NCBI GenBank assembly: GCA_950022695.1 | Contig: CATLLN010000002.1 | Location: 326,520-390,519, forward strand | Length of the DNA stretch: 64,000 bases | Direction: 5' to 3' | DNA from: an uncultured bacterium | GTDB lineage: Bacteria > Cyanobacteriota > Vampirovibrionia > Gastranaerophilales > Gastranaerophilaceae | Shown here: one piece after another, positions 1 through 8,726 of the stretch | How positions within the stretch are numbered: position 1 is the first letter of the stretch | Layout of the letters: every line of letters begins with the position of its first letter | Notes under the pieces: generated by a model | The model's database searches: none | The model's input: the letters and a program-made list of their open reading frames with translations, nothing else | Told to the model about the DNA's origin: nothing | Program-made: the position numbers and the translations under genes

Positions 1-1
1 A

Positions 2-52
2 ATAATTGTTATTATAATGTTAGTATTAGCAAGTTTATTGGGTTGGAGATAG
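2..52 (+). CDS. C-terminal end of an unknown membrane protein (partial)
   Basis: The window opens in a frame that reads 16 codons of almost entirely hydrophobic residues (IIVIIMLVLASLLGWR) and then TAG. This looks like the last membrane helix of a protein that starts left of the window. It lies 15 bp before the next gene and on the same strand, so the two may be co-transcribed. Nothing more can be said about its identity. A chance open frame of this length is possible. Confidence 0.35.
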   Translation: MIVIIMLVLASLLGWR

Positions 53-67
53 AAACAGAGGTTTGCA

Positions 68-367
68 ATGAATAGAGTTTTATTATTTTTAATCACAGTT
101 ATATTTTTTAGTTTACTGCAAGCAAATGCAGAAGACATAAAAATGTATGATAATTATGGCAGATATACAGGTGTGATGAAAGAAACATCTGGCGGTTATA
201 GAATATATGACGGTTCAGGTAGATACACTGGTGAAATGAAAAAGACATCTAGTGGTTATAGAACTTATGATAGTTCAAGCCGATATACTGGAAGTTTAAA
301 GGAAACCTCTAACGGATATAATAATTACGACAGCAAGAGTAGATATACTGGCTCGTACAAAAAATAA
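68..367 (+). CDS. small secreted protein with four 20-residue repeats (beta-flower/MORN-like)
   Basis: This is a 99-residue protein with a signal peptide at residues 1-21 (hydrophobic core LLFLITVIFFSLL, probable cleavage after ANA). The mature part is a tandem repeat with a 20-residue period, following the pattern YDxxxRYTGxxKxTSxGYxx. There are three full copies and a truncated fourth ending in SYKK. Such YD-x-x-GR-x-x-G repeats resemble small exported proteins described as beta-flower or MORN-like, which fold as repeated beta hairpins. Function is unknown. A weak GAGGT ribosome site sits about 6 nt before the ATG. The repeats are similar at the DNA level, so copy number may vary between strains. 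Confidence 0.7.
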   Translation: MNRVLLFLITVIFFSLLQANAEDIKMYDNYGRYTGVMKETSGGYRIYDGSGRYTGEMKKTSSGYRTYDSSSRYTGSLKETSNGYNNYDSKSRYTGSYKK

Positions 368-702
368 ATTTCTGGCGGGGAAAAGAAAAACAAAAAAAGA
401 GAGCAAGTTTAGTATAAATATCCTATATATAGAGGTATAGGAAGTAATAAGTTATACAGATATTCCCGATGATTACATTGACCTTATTATCATGACAAAG
501 TTTGAGCTATCTTCAAACCGAAATTTTAGCCCGAGATTAAGGGGGAGATTGGTGAGGGACAGGCAAAAATTTTGTTAAGCATTTAATATTTCTTCATAAA
601 TACAAATTTTTAGAATACTGATTTAGAGCGTATGTCCGACCTATTAAAAATTTATTGTATAACATAAACTCAATAATAACAAGGGTTTATAGAAACATTT
701 GT
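368..702. other. 335-bp non-coding stretch, possible gene remnant
   Basis: No convincing gene is visible. One plus-strand frame from about 455 to 580 is open for roughly 42 codons (it includes DIPDDYIDLIIMTKFELSSN) but has no good start codon or ribosome site and ends in TAA. It may be a decayed gene fragment. The rest is AT-rich with short local hairpins. Confidence 0.3.
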
Positions 703-731
703 TTGACAAACGCTCAAAAATTTGATATTAT
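703..731 (+). promoter_or_regulatory. sigma-70 promoter of the recombinase leader
   Basis: TTGACA at 703-708 and TATTAT at 726-731 are separated by exactly 17 bp. Transcription should begin near 738, almost 400 nt upstream of the recombinase start codon, which implies a very long leader RNA. This is one of the best promoter matches in the window. Confidence 0.65.
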
Positions 732-737
732 AAGGGG

Positions 738-1115
738 GTAAATTATAATACGCTTTTCGACGTTAGCGAATGGATAAACGCCCCGGCAGTGGAACCAGAT
801 GCCATGGTCATTAAAACAAGGGTTCAGATGTTAGTAGTAGTTGGATGACGAAAAACATCGGTAACTTATCCAGATAATAAACTTTTGAGGACTAGTTTAA
901 CTAGCATTTGAATATAATTTACATTTTATCTTGGGGGTTATAAATAAGAAGTACTTAATCAAACTTGATTAAGTTTTATCACTTGTTAGAGTACACTCTA
1001 AACAGGCGAAAATTTGGTATTTAAAACTCCCTGAATAGACTTAGATTTTGATTTTTCAGTCAATTCAGTGGTGAAGTCTTTACTTCAAACACTCGTCATC
1101 CTACAAGTAAGTAAA
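738..1115 (+). ncRNA. long structured leader upstream of the recombinase genes
   Basis: No long open frame is present between the promoter and the ribosome site at 1116-1120, but complementary segments are dense. GGATAA (772-777) can pair with TTATCC (866-871). GGATGACGA (843-851) pairs perfectly with TCGTCATCC (1093-1101) over about 240 nt. Local hairpins lie at 892-904, 953-974, 986-1001 and 1072-1087. The 843/1093 helix would place the ribosome site just outside a closed domain. No known riboswitch consensus is recognised. Part of the symmetry may instead be DNA binding sites for the recombinase encoded next. Confidence 0.4.
953..1001. repeat. two adjacent perfect dyads, possible resolvase (res) sub-sites
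   Basis: ACTTAATCAA at 953-962 is repeated inverted at 965-974 with a 2-bp centre. TTAGAGT at 986-992 is repeated inverted at 995-1001, also with a 2-bp centre. Small serine resolvases bind two-fold symmetric sub-sites, usually two or three in a row next to their own gene, and cut at a central dinucleotide. The position 130-180 bp upstream of a serine recombinase fits that arrangement. RNA hairpins within the leader are the alternative. Confidence 0.4.
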
Positions 1116-1129
1116 AGGAGATTTTTACT

Positions 1130-1717
1130 ATGAACAGAATGACGACCAAAGGTCAAAAAATCGGGTACATCAGGGTTAGCTCCATTGAACAGAACACTGA
1201 AAGTCAAAAATCGCTACTGGGAAATGTGGGTATGGACAAAGTTTTTGAAGAAAAGTTAAGCGGAAAGAATACAGAACGTCCACAGCTACAAATGATGTTA
1301 GATTATGTTAGAGAGGGCGACACCGTTTATGTAAAAGACTTATCACGTCTTGCCAGAAACACTAAAGATTTATTAGATATCGTCGAATATCTTAATAACA
1401 AAGGTGTAGGCTTATTTAGCATTAAGGAAAGCATTGACACAACAAGCAATTTCGGCAAATTGATGATTACATTTCTTGCCGCGATTTACGAGTTTGAGCG
1501 TGCTAATCTTTTGGAACGCCAACGCGACGGCATTGCAGTTGCTAAAAAGCAGGGCAAATACAAAGGGCGAAAGCAAGTGCCGAAACCTGTTAATTTTAGT
1601 GAGGTTTACAAGAAATGGCTTAATCGTGAAATCAAATCAAATGTTGCTATCCGCGAGTTGAATATTAGCGAATACGCATTCTACAAGTTCGTAAGAGAGG
1701 AGAATGCAAATGGCTAA
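1130..1717 (+). CDS. small serine recombinase (resolvase/invertase family)
   Basis: This 195-residue protein is a typical small serine recombinase. The N-terminal catalytic domain has GYIRVSS with nucleophile Ser17 and Arg15, and DLSRLARN supplies the conserved Arg73 and Arg76. The long E helix follows, then a C-terminal helix-turn-helix from about residue 145. Family members cut both DNA partners through a phosphoserine bond and resolve or invert DNA between two sites. AAGGAG lies 9 nt before the ATG. The reading frame overlaps the downstream integrase by 8 bp, so the two are translated from one message. Candidate binding dyads lie in the leader just upstream. Confidence 0.88.
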   Translation: MNRMTTKGQKIGYIRVSSIEQNTESQKSLLGNVGMDKVFEEKLSGKNTERPQLQMMLDYVREGDTVYVKDLSRLARNTKDLLDIVEYLNNKGVGLFSIKESIDTTSNFGKLMITFLAAIYEFERANLLERQRDGIAVAKKQGKYKGRKQVPKPVNFSEVYKKWLNREIKSNVAIRELNISEYAFYKFVREENANG

Positions 1718-2969
1718 GAGAAGACGTAACGGGGAAGGATGTTTTTCAAAAAATGGCAATGGCTTTGATTATAGAATTTCATACCAAGATAATAGCGGTA
1801 AAACTAAGTATAAATACTTTTGGGCTAAAACCAAAGAAGAATGTTTAGAAAGAGCGGCAACTTGGAGAAATGAACAAGACGGCATATATACGCAAGATGC
1901 CAATGGAAATTGGACTATCGAGCAATATGCAAATTACTGGTATGATAATTATGTAGTAGGCAAAGTTAAAATCACGACACAAAGCGACGACCGCAGTATT
2001 TTAGATGCACATATTATTAGTGGTATAGGACAATATCGTTTAAATAAAATTACAGGTCAAGCCTTAAACCGTTTTTATATTAGATGTGCAAATAAGACGA
2101 ATGCAAAAGGGGAAAAATTAAGCCCTAAAACAATCAAAAACATTTATACAGTCGCAAACAGAATGTTCAAATGTGCATATAAAAATGATTTGATACCTTG
2201 TAATCCCAACGAAAAGGCTGAACTACCTAAAAGACATAAAACTTTTGCAACTACATTGTTACCAGAAGAAGCGGAAAAACTGGCTAAATCTTGTATTAAA
2301 AGTGGTACAACTATGGATTACCTAATAGTATTTCTACTTTGTACAGGCGTAAGATTAGGGGAAGCTCTTGGATTGCAATGGTCAAAAGTAAACTTTGATA
2401 AAGAAGAAATCAGAATTGACCAACAGTTGCAAGCGGTTCCAAATACAGACAAAAGTTCAAAAAGAAAATTTCAGCTTCAAATTATTAAATCAACTAAAAC
2501 ACGACATTCTAATCGTACATTACCTATGTTAGAAGATGTAATGCAAGTTCTAAAAAAAGTCAAACGCAAACAAGCTCCGAATTTGCTTAGATTAGGTACT
2601 GAATATCGCCGCGACCTTGATTTAGTATTTGCAAAAAATGACGGATACTTTATTTGCGATACAGTTTTTAGAAAATATCTGAACAACAAACTTAATGAAC
2701 TTGGGATTGAACATTTTAGAATACACGATTTAAGACATTCATACGCGACAAGATTATTTGAAAGCGGACAGTATGAAGCAAAAACGGTATCTCAAATAAT
2801 GGGGCATAGTTGTGTTGGTATAACATTAGATACTTATACTCATGTAATGCCGGAAAAATTGCGGAAAGAAATTAAGAAGTCATCTTTTATATTTAAAGGA
2901 TATTTTAATGACATTGAAAAAGAGATACCGGAAGAAATGTTACCGCAACAAGACGATTGGGGTGCATAA
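1710..2969 (+). CDS. phage/ICE-type tyrosine recombinase (integrase)
   Basis: This 419-residue protein is a tyrosine integrase with three parts: an AP2-like arm-DNA-binding domain (about residues 1-60), a SAM-like core-binding domain (65-170) and a catalytic domain. The catalytic set is visible as Arg215 in TGVRLGEALGL, His339-x-x-Arg342 in HDLRHSYATRL, His366 in MGHS and nucleophile Tyr376 in LDTYTH. GAGAGGAG at 1695-1702 sits 7 nt before the ATG at 1710 but only 1 nt from the ATG at 1704, so I chose the later start. It should catalyse integration and excision of the element, and it sits about 150 bp from the broken initiator tRNA gene that is its likely target. Confidence 0.9.
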   Translation: MAKRRRNGEGCFSKNGNGFDYRISYQDNSGKTKYKYFWAKTKEECLERAATWRNEQDGIYTQDANGNWTIEQYANYWYDNYVVGKVKITTQSDDRSILDAHIISGIGQYRLNKITGQALNRFYIRCANKTNAKGEKLSPKTIKNIYTVANRMFKCAYKNDLIPCNPNEKAELPKRHKTFATTLLPEEAEKLAKSCIKSGTTMDYLIVFLLCTGVRLGEALGLQWSKVNFDKEEIRIDQQLQAVPNTDKSSKRKFQLQIIKSTKTRHSNRTLPMLEDVMQVLKKVKRKQAPNLLRLGTEYRRDLDLVFAKNDGYFICDTVFRKYLNNKLNELGIEHFRIHDLRHSYATRLFESGQYEAKTVSQIMGHSCVGITLDTYTHVMPEKLRKEIKKSSFIFKGYFNDIEKEIPEEMLPQQDDWGA

Positions 2970-2984
2970 AATATGATAAGTTGC

Positions 2985-3033
2985 AGGGAAAAAAGACCTA
3001 TAAAAAGACCTACAATAATTATAGGTCTTCCCT
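2985..3033 (+). terminator. hairpin after the integrase gene
   Basis: AAGACCTATAA (2993-3003) is perfectly complementary to TTATAGGTCTT (3019-3029). The stem can be extended by AGGGAA/TTCCCT (2985-2990 with 3028-3033) around a three-base bulge. A second copy of AAAGACCTA lies in the loop. It has no strong T-run on the plus strand, so it may act as an integrase binding arm near the att site rather than as a terminator. Confidence 0.4.
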
Positions 3034-3116
3034 ACAATTTACATCAAAAAATAAGTATTTTATAAATACCAATAACACTGATTATATCAAGCAAGGAAGT
3101 AAATCTAAAATGAGTC

Positions 3117-3155
<39 letters not shown>

Positions 3156-3258
3156 ATAGCTTTATCGCGTTTCAAGGAAATTCCCTTGATATCTATATTA
3201 TGCTCCGTAAAAAATAAAAATCAAGTCCCCCGATGTTTTAGTTAAAAAATATTTACCC

Positions 3259-6200
3259 CTAGTTTTTTATCCAACGGAATGATTTAACATAGTTGCTACC
3301 GTTGATATCTCCATAGATTTCTGACTTAAACACACGAAGGGTTTTTGTCTTATCAAAATTCGGAATTTTGTTGATATTACTTGTTGATTTAGGATTGATT
3401 TCGTTTATATTTATACCCGGGATTGTGTTAAATAAAGTGTTAAGTGATGAGTTTGCGATTTTACCAAGTATTGTTGAGAAGTTTTTGGAAAGACTTCCGT
3501 AAACCTCCATATCAGCAACAAGTGAAGCAATATTATAACTTCCGGTAAGATAAAGATTTAAATCTTCACCGCTTGAATATACATTTATTTCATCAGCTAT
3601 GCCATCTTTGACGTGAATATCACCACTTATACTTCTAAAGTTACCTGTTTTTAGCGGTGTAATAAGGTCAATTATACCGTTTATAGAAAGCCCTGTAACA
3701 CCACTTGTTATTAAGTTTCCTGCTTTAAGAAGATATTCAAGTGAACCGAGTTTCGGCATTCTGCCATCTGTTACTTTGAACGAACCTTCACCTGATAAAG
3801 TATTTATACAATCTACACTTGACATGCCGGTACAAGCCACCTTCATATCACCGGTAACAGTACCATACATTTGTCCGGGCATATCAAAGAAGTTTTCTGC
3901 AATAATTTGTGCATCAGCATTCTTAATATGCATTGTTCCGAAAGTTTTATAATTTTTTAAATCATAATCAATATTACCATTTACCTTGCCGTTTGCAATA
4001 TTGAAACTATAGTCATCAATTTTAAGGATATGGTCATTTCCAAGCGTGATATGAGTTTTAAAATCAGTTGCTGATGCCTTCTTAATAAGAACATTATCAG
4101 CATTAATTTGAGCATTTTTAATAATCAGCATATCAGGCGGAAGTACTTGAGGCGCTGTACCTTGATTTGTTCTTGTATTATCTGCATCAAAATCATCAAT
4201 TGCCGCAGAAATTACATTCAGATTCAGAGCATCCATTTGAACTTTTACATCTTCCACAACATAAGGTTGAACAGGTTTATTTACGATTTTTGCATCAAGC
4301 AGAATATCGTTTGTCAGAACAACTGCTTTTGAATTTAAGTATATAAAATCATCATTAAAATCAATATTTATATCTCTTACTGTAGAATCAAGCAGCGGGA
4401 TATCAACACTTTTGATATTTAACGAACCTAATATATAAGGTGCTGCTGATGTTCCGTTTAACAATAAGTCAGATGTAAATACACCTTGCTTAATTGTAGG
4501 TTTTTTGAACAAGACATTAAATATTCTTGCATTTGTCGGGTTATTTGTTTTTATTCTGAAGTTTTTAAACCCGATAATATTATCTTTTAATAAAGAAATT
4601 TCACCTGATGCTGTAACTTGATTTTGTACAGATTTTTTCTTATTTTGTGAGGTTATTGTTTGGTTGTAATTCAATGAACTAACTTTTATTCTATTTGGAT
4701 AAAGGGTTACATTTGAGACAATCGAAACAGGGTTTGTTGTCATACCTTCAGAGTTGAATGCTCCGGACGGTGCGCCTGCAATCGTTGCACCCATATAGTA
4801 AAGCGAAGAATTTTCACCAAGATTTAGAGTAGAATTTGCTCTTAAAGCATTTAAAGGACCTCTTAAATTAGAATAAAAATTAATATCACCCTTTGTTTTT
4901 ACAGGATAAACAGATTTTGAATTATAGAACCTGTCAAAGAAAATTTGCGTAAGTTTTGAACTTACAAAAAGGTTTAACTCAGGAACATTATAAATATTTG
5001 AGATTTTACCATCTAAAAATACCGGCATTGAACTTACACGAGAATTTACTTTATCTAAATAAAGTGTATCACCGCGCATATTTGCGTTTCCGCTGACAAC
5101 TCTTACTACTACATCAAGCGGCTTGTAAACGAAAGATGTATCTTTAAGATTTGTATTTGCACTAATATGGTTATTTTTAATTGTTCCTGATATATCTACC
5201 GTGCCTTTTAAATCCGTTATATTATCTATTTGAGATGCAATATCTTTCGGAAGTTTGATTTGGCTTTTAATCTGATTCACTGCACTAATATCAAAATCCT
5301 TAAAATTAAACACTGCATCAGACAGACTAAAATCTTCTTTATCAAGGTCTTTTGCACTAAAAGTCAGCGTATAAGGATTATTATTAAATATTCCTTTAAG
5401 CGGTGATGTTTTCAATAATCCGTTTCTTATTGTAAATGTTCCGCCATCAAGTTTAACAGGGTTAGCAGAGTGCATATTTGATATAAGTTTACCGTCTACT
5501 TTTAGCTTGTTATAGTCAAGATTTCCGGCTTCAGCGCGACCCTTGTATGCTGCTTGAAATGAGGTATAAATTTCACCAAATTCATTTTTATACGGCAAAA
5601 CCATATTAGGATGAAGGAAATCAAATATATCAGCAAGCTTGAACTTATCTGAATAAGCTTTTAAATCAATTTGCGAATTATTTCCTGTGCCGACAACGTG
5701 AACTTTTGAATTTCTAACAAAACCTGTCACATCGTAATTAGAATCATATTTATCAAAATTCACAACACCATCCACACCGGTAAGCGGTAAAAATGTATCT
5801 TGCATAAGAGTTTTAGAATTATGCAGGGTAATTGTACCTTTTGAAAATAAATCTTCATTAAATACAATTTCTTCAGCATTTTTTGCAGTACCGTATATTT
5901 GTAAGAAAATATCAGCAATACCTTCAGGATTTGTAAACGGGTCAATGACTTTTTTCACATCAACAAGAAGCGGTGACGAATTTATAACTTTTACAAGCTG
6001 TTTTACATCTTGTCCTTTAGATGTTACATAAACATTAAGCTTACCAAGAACAGAACAATCACCTTTAATTTCAACAAGCTTGCCATTAATGAACGCCTTA
6101 TGAGATTTGAAAGTTGTCTGAGTATCGTTAAAAATAACTTCTCCTGAGCCGTTTGTTAAAACAAGATGATTAATTTCATTAAAAGAAGCAGTAACATTAT

Positions 6201-7752
6201 TAAAATTAATTTCACCCCAGATATGTGGATCAATTTTTTTACCAGCAGAGCGCATGTTTATATTTCCAAAACCTGCAATTTTCATAATAGGAACAGGACC
6301 TAGTTGGAATTTTAAGATTTCATGCAACGGATTTAAAATTTCTTGTGCTGCAGCCATTGGAATTGCATTAGTACTTTTTATATCAAGTTCGGAATACTTA
6401 GAACCGTCAATTTTGACCTTGCCCTTAACTGTAACATTCTGGTTGTTTGCAGCCGGAACAAAAACATCCAGAAGCATTTCTTCTCCGACAAAATCCAAAT
6501 CTATACTGGCATTTGCCGGAGCTCCCTTCATTGGATGCATAAGGTATGCATCACGAAGCTTCACAAAGCCTTTCACATTAGGTTTGTTACCTTGACCTGT
6601 AAATTTGACTTTGCCTTCACCATCGCCGTAGAATACATATTTTTTTAATTTGTATAAATTAAAATCCGGAAGTAATGTTTCACTGCCAGGCAGGATTGCA
6701 ACTACATCTTCTAATCTTGTATTTTTAACTTCAGCTTCAACATTATATTTCGGCGCTTTGTTACCAATATCAAAGATTTTCCCGTTAACAAGCGCATGAA
6801 TTCTATCTGCTTCAATCGTTGTATTTTCAAAATTAATACCGTTTTCTACAGTACCAAAATTTATATCTGCGGTTAACTTATCGTGAAAAATAATTGATGA
6901 AGGTTTATCCTTACCGATAATTTCCAGTCCATTTGTAACAAGTTTTGCAAACGTTTTTTTATGTCCGAATTTATCAGGTTTTGTATCAGCTGTGAAATTT
7001 ATAATACCTTTTAAAGATTTTATTTTACCACCGCTCAAAATAGCTACATAATCTGAAATTGATGAGATATCAAAATCATCAATTTTTGAATTTATTCTGA
7101 ATTGGTCTTCTGAAAGTCTGTCAATTGGAAGGCTTATATCCACATCAGAAAACAGTCTTGTTGATTTATTACCGACATTTATCACACCTTCTGTAGCAAA
7201 TTTAACATGTTTATTTACTACATATTTACCGTGTTCGAAATAATTACCGCAAAGGCTGACTTTTTGGGAATTCTTCTTATCATCAAGGTAAATATTGTAT
7301 TCCCCAAGATTCATATCCATTTTTGAAAGTGTAAATTTATTGTCTTTTTTTTCAAATTTAAGTGGATATTGCCCTAGAAGGAATTTTGAATCTTTTGTAA
7401 ACACAAAGTAAACATCTTCTTTTGAAGCTGAAAGTTTTGAAATTTCTATTTTCTTTCTTAAAAGCGGAAAAAGTTTTAATTTAAGCTTTGGATTATCTAT
7501 AGACAGGGCTTTTGAATTATCATCATTAAGGACTGAAATATTATCACTTTCTATCCAAACAGACGGAAACCATCCCATTGAAAGTTCCGGATTTCCTAGA
7601 TTAACTCTATATCCTGAACTTTCAAATATGTTTTTTTCTATTGATGATTTATGAGCTTTTATATTGACTATTTTCGGAATTCCCCACATATAAAACGCGG
7701 AAGAAACCGAAAATATTCCTACAATTGCCGCAATTTTCCACTTTCTGTTCAT
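3259..7752 (-). CDS. AsmA/TamB-like envelope protein
   Basis: This 1497-residue protein is anchored by an N-terminal membrane helix (residues about 7-26). The first 130 residues follow the AsmA pattern (VNLGNPELSMGWFPSVWIESDNISV, shown by its key segment GWFPSVWIES). A long run of beta-rich repeats fills the middle, and the C-terminal region (about 1290-1440, with GSFKVTDGRMPKLGSLEYLLK) resembles the AsmA-2/DUF3971 domain. AsmA, TamB and YhdP proteins form hydrophobic grooves that bridge the inner and outer membranes and carry phospholipids. No TamA/BamA partner is encoded nearby. AT-rich TATAAT-like boxes lie immediately before the start. The assignment to the broad family is firm, to a named member is not. 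Confidence 0.75.
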   Translation of the reverse strand: MNRKWKIAAIVGIFSVSSAFYMWGIPKIVNIKAHKSSIEKNIFESSGYRVNLGNPELSMGWFPSVWIESDNISVLNDDNSKALSIDNPKLKLKLFPLLRKKIEISKLSASKEDVYFVFTKDSKFLLGQYPLKFEKKDNKFTLSKMDMNLGEYNIYLDDKKNSQKVSLCGNYFEHGKYVVNKHVKFATEGVINVGNKSTRLFSDVDISLPIDRLSEDQFRINSKIDDFDISSISDYVAILSGGKIKSLKGIINFTADTKPDKFGHKKTFAKLVTNGLEIIGKDKPSSIIFHDKLTADINFGTVENGINFENTTIEADRIHALVNGKIFDIGNKAPKYNVEAEVKNTRLEDVVAILPGSETLLPDFNLYKLKKYVFYGDGEGKVKFTGQGNKPNVKGFVKLRDAYLMHPMKGAPANASIDLDFVGEEMLLDVFVPAANNQNVTVKGKVKIDGSKYSELDIKSTNAIPMAAAQEILNPLHEILKFQLGPVPIMKIAGFGNINMRSAGKKIDPHIWGEINFNNVTASFNEINHLVLTNGSGEVIFNDTQTTFKSHKAFINGKLVEIKGDCSVLGKLNVYVTSKGQDVKQLVKVINSSPLLVDVKKVIDPFTNPEGIADIFLQIYGTAKNAEEIVFNEDLFSKGTITLHNSKTLMQDTFLPLTGVDGVVNFDKYDSNYDVTGFVRNSKVHVVGTGNNSQIDLKAYSDKFKLADIFDFLHPNMVLPYKNEFGEIYTSFQAAYKGRAEAGNLDYNKLKVDGKLISNMHSANPVKLDGGTFTIRNGLLKTSPLKGIFNNNPYTLTFSAKDLDKEDFSLSDAVFNFKDFDISAVNQIKSQIKLPKDIASQIDNITDLKGTVDISGTIKNNHISANTNLKDTSFVYKPLDVVVRVVSGNANMRGDTLYLDKVNSRVSSMPVFLDGKISNIYNVPELNLFVSSKLTQIFFDRFYNSKSVYPVKTKGDINFYSNLRGPLNALRANSTLNLGENSSLYYMGATIAGAPSGAFNSEGMTTNPVSIVSNVTLYPNRIKVSSLNYNQTITSQNKKKSVQNQVTASGEISLLKDNIIGFKNFRIKTNNPTNARIFNVLFKKPTIKQGVFTSDLLLNGTSAAPYILGSLNIKSVDIPLLDSTVRDINIDFNDDFIYLNSKAVVLTNDILLDAKIVNKPVQPYVVEDVKVQMDALNLNVISAAIDDFDADNTRTNQGTAPQVLPPDMLIIKNAQINADNVLIKKASATDFKTHITLGNDHILKIDDYSFNIANGKVNGNIDYDLKNYKTFGTMHIKNADAQIIAENFFDMPGQMYGTVTGDMKVACTGMSSVDCINTLSGEGSFKVTDGRMPKLGSLEYLLKAGNLITSGVTGLSINGIIDLITPLKTGNFRSISGDIHVKDGIADEINVYSSGEDLNLYLTGSYNIASLVADMEVYGSLSKNFSTILGKIANSSLNTLFNTIPGININEINPKSTSNINKIPNFDKTKTLRVFKSEIYGDINGSNYVKSFRWIKN

Positions 7753-7810
7753 ATTATACTTATTATATTATAATATGCCCGATAAGTACAACAAAAATAC
7801 TCCTCTATTC

Positions 7811-8389
7811 TTAGTATTTTTCACATAAAACTTGAAAATACGCTTGAGGATGATGACAGTTAGGACAATGTCCCGGAGCAGACTTACCAACAGCCACATA
7901 GCCGCATTTTCTGCAAAGCCAAGATATTTCAATATCTTTATCAAAAATTGTACCTTCTTTTAATACATCAAGAAGCGCTTTATAACGTCTTGCGTGGTGT
8001 TCTTCAGCGTGTCTTACATGATGGAATGTATCTGCAATAGAATCAAAGCCTTCTTCTTTTGCAATCATTTCAGCTTCATTATACAAAACATCGTATTCTT
8101 CCATTTCACCTGCAATTGCGCTTGTAAGATTTTCTTCTGTTGTACCAAGTTCAAACGGATAAAAACTATCTACATGCCCTAACGGATTTGTACCGATATG
8201 TTGATAAAATAACTTAGCATGTTCCATTTCATTTTCTGCAGTTTCAAGAAAAATAGCAGCAATTTGTTCATAACCTTCTTTTTTAGCGACTTTTGCAAAA
8301 TATGTATATCTGTTTCTAGCCTGAGATTCTCCTGCAAATGCGTTAATCAAATTCTGTTCTGTTCTTGAACCCTTAAATTTATTGCTCAT
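7811..8389 (-). CDS. rbr: rubrerythrin
   Basis: This 192-residue protein has the classical rubrerythrin layout. An N-terminal four-helix diiron domain carries the glutamate/histidine ligands in FAGESQARNRY, ETAENEMEHAK and HVRHAEEHHARRY. The C-terminal rubredoxin domain has two CxxC pairs (CRKCGY, CPNC). Rubrerythrins reduce hydrogen peroxide to water in anaerobes using electrons from NADH through rubredoxin-like partners. AAGGAG precedes the ATG at the proper distance. A dyad upstream (8434-8455) may be an operator. A second rubrerythrin of the reversed-domain type is encoded at 31137. Confidence 0.93.
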   Translation of the reverse strand: MSNKFKGSRTEQNLINAFAGESQARNRYTYFAKVAKKEGYEQIAAIFLETAENEMEHAKLFYQHIGTNPLGHVDSFYPFELGTTEENLTSAIAGEMEEYDVLYNEAEMIAKEEGFDSIADTFHHVRHAEEHHARRYKALLDVLKEGTIFDKDIEISWLCRKCGYVAVGKSAPGHCPNCHHPQAYFQVLCEKY

Positions 8390-8433
8390 AAAATTCTCCT
8401 TATTTCAATTTCAGGATAAATTTATCATATAAA

Positions 8434-8455
8434 AATCTCAATTAGTTATGAGATT
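8434..8455. promoter_or_regulatory. dyad upstream of rubrerythrin, candidate operator
   Basis: AATCTCA (8434-8440) and TGAGATT (8449-8455) form a perfect inverted repeat with an 8-bp spacer. It lies 45-66 bp before the rubrerythrin start codon, where a -35 box or operator would be. It does not match a PerR or Fur box that I can recognise. Confidence 0.3.
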
Positions 8456-8486
8456 AGTCCATCCGGAGAATAAAAAATAGCCCGAT

Positions 8487-8726
8487 GTGAAACTTTTCGG
8501 GGATTATTTCAAGAAAAAAATCAGCAAGAATAAAACTATTATGATAGTTAGGAAAATTATGACAGATTTATTAAATTACACAAAAAAGATTGCTTCAAAA
8601 ATCTCATATTATGATGCAATAATAGATTTCACAGAAGAAAGCCACTGGTTTAATCCGTTTTACCGTCAGCCGGAAGTTACCGTCGTATGGGTAGAAAATC
8701 CGGAAGATGATAATTGGAGAATTTAA
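8487..8726 (+). CDS. small hypothetical protein
   Basis: This open frame of 79 codons lies between two minus-strand genes and starts with a non-ATG codon. Internal methionines at residues 19 and 25 are alternative starts. It is lysine-rich at the N-terminus and ends with an acidic, tryptophan-containing tail (VTVVWVENPEDDNWRI). No clear ribosome site is seen, it overlaps the end of the next gene by 4 bp, and I recognise no family. It may be a real short protein or chance. Confidence 0.35.
   Translation: MKLFGDYFKKKISKNKTIMIVRKIMTDLLNYTKKIASKISYYDAIIDFTEESHWFNPFYRQPEVTVVWVENPEDDNWRI

Noticed and set aside
3259-7752. Several antisense frames inside the AsmA-like gene (for example 6254-6648)
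   Set aside because: They mirror the coding frame of a full-length gene with a clear family pattern and have no ribosome sites.
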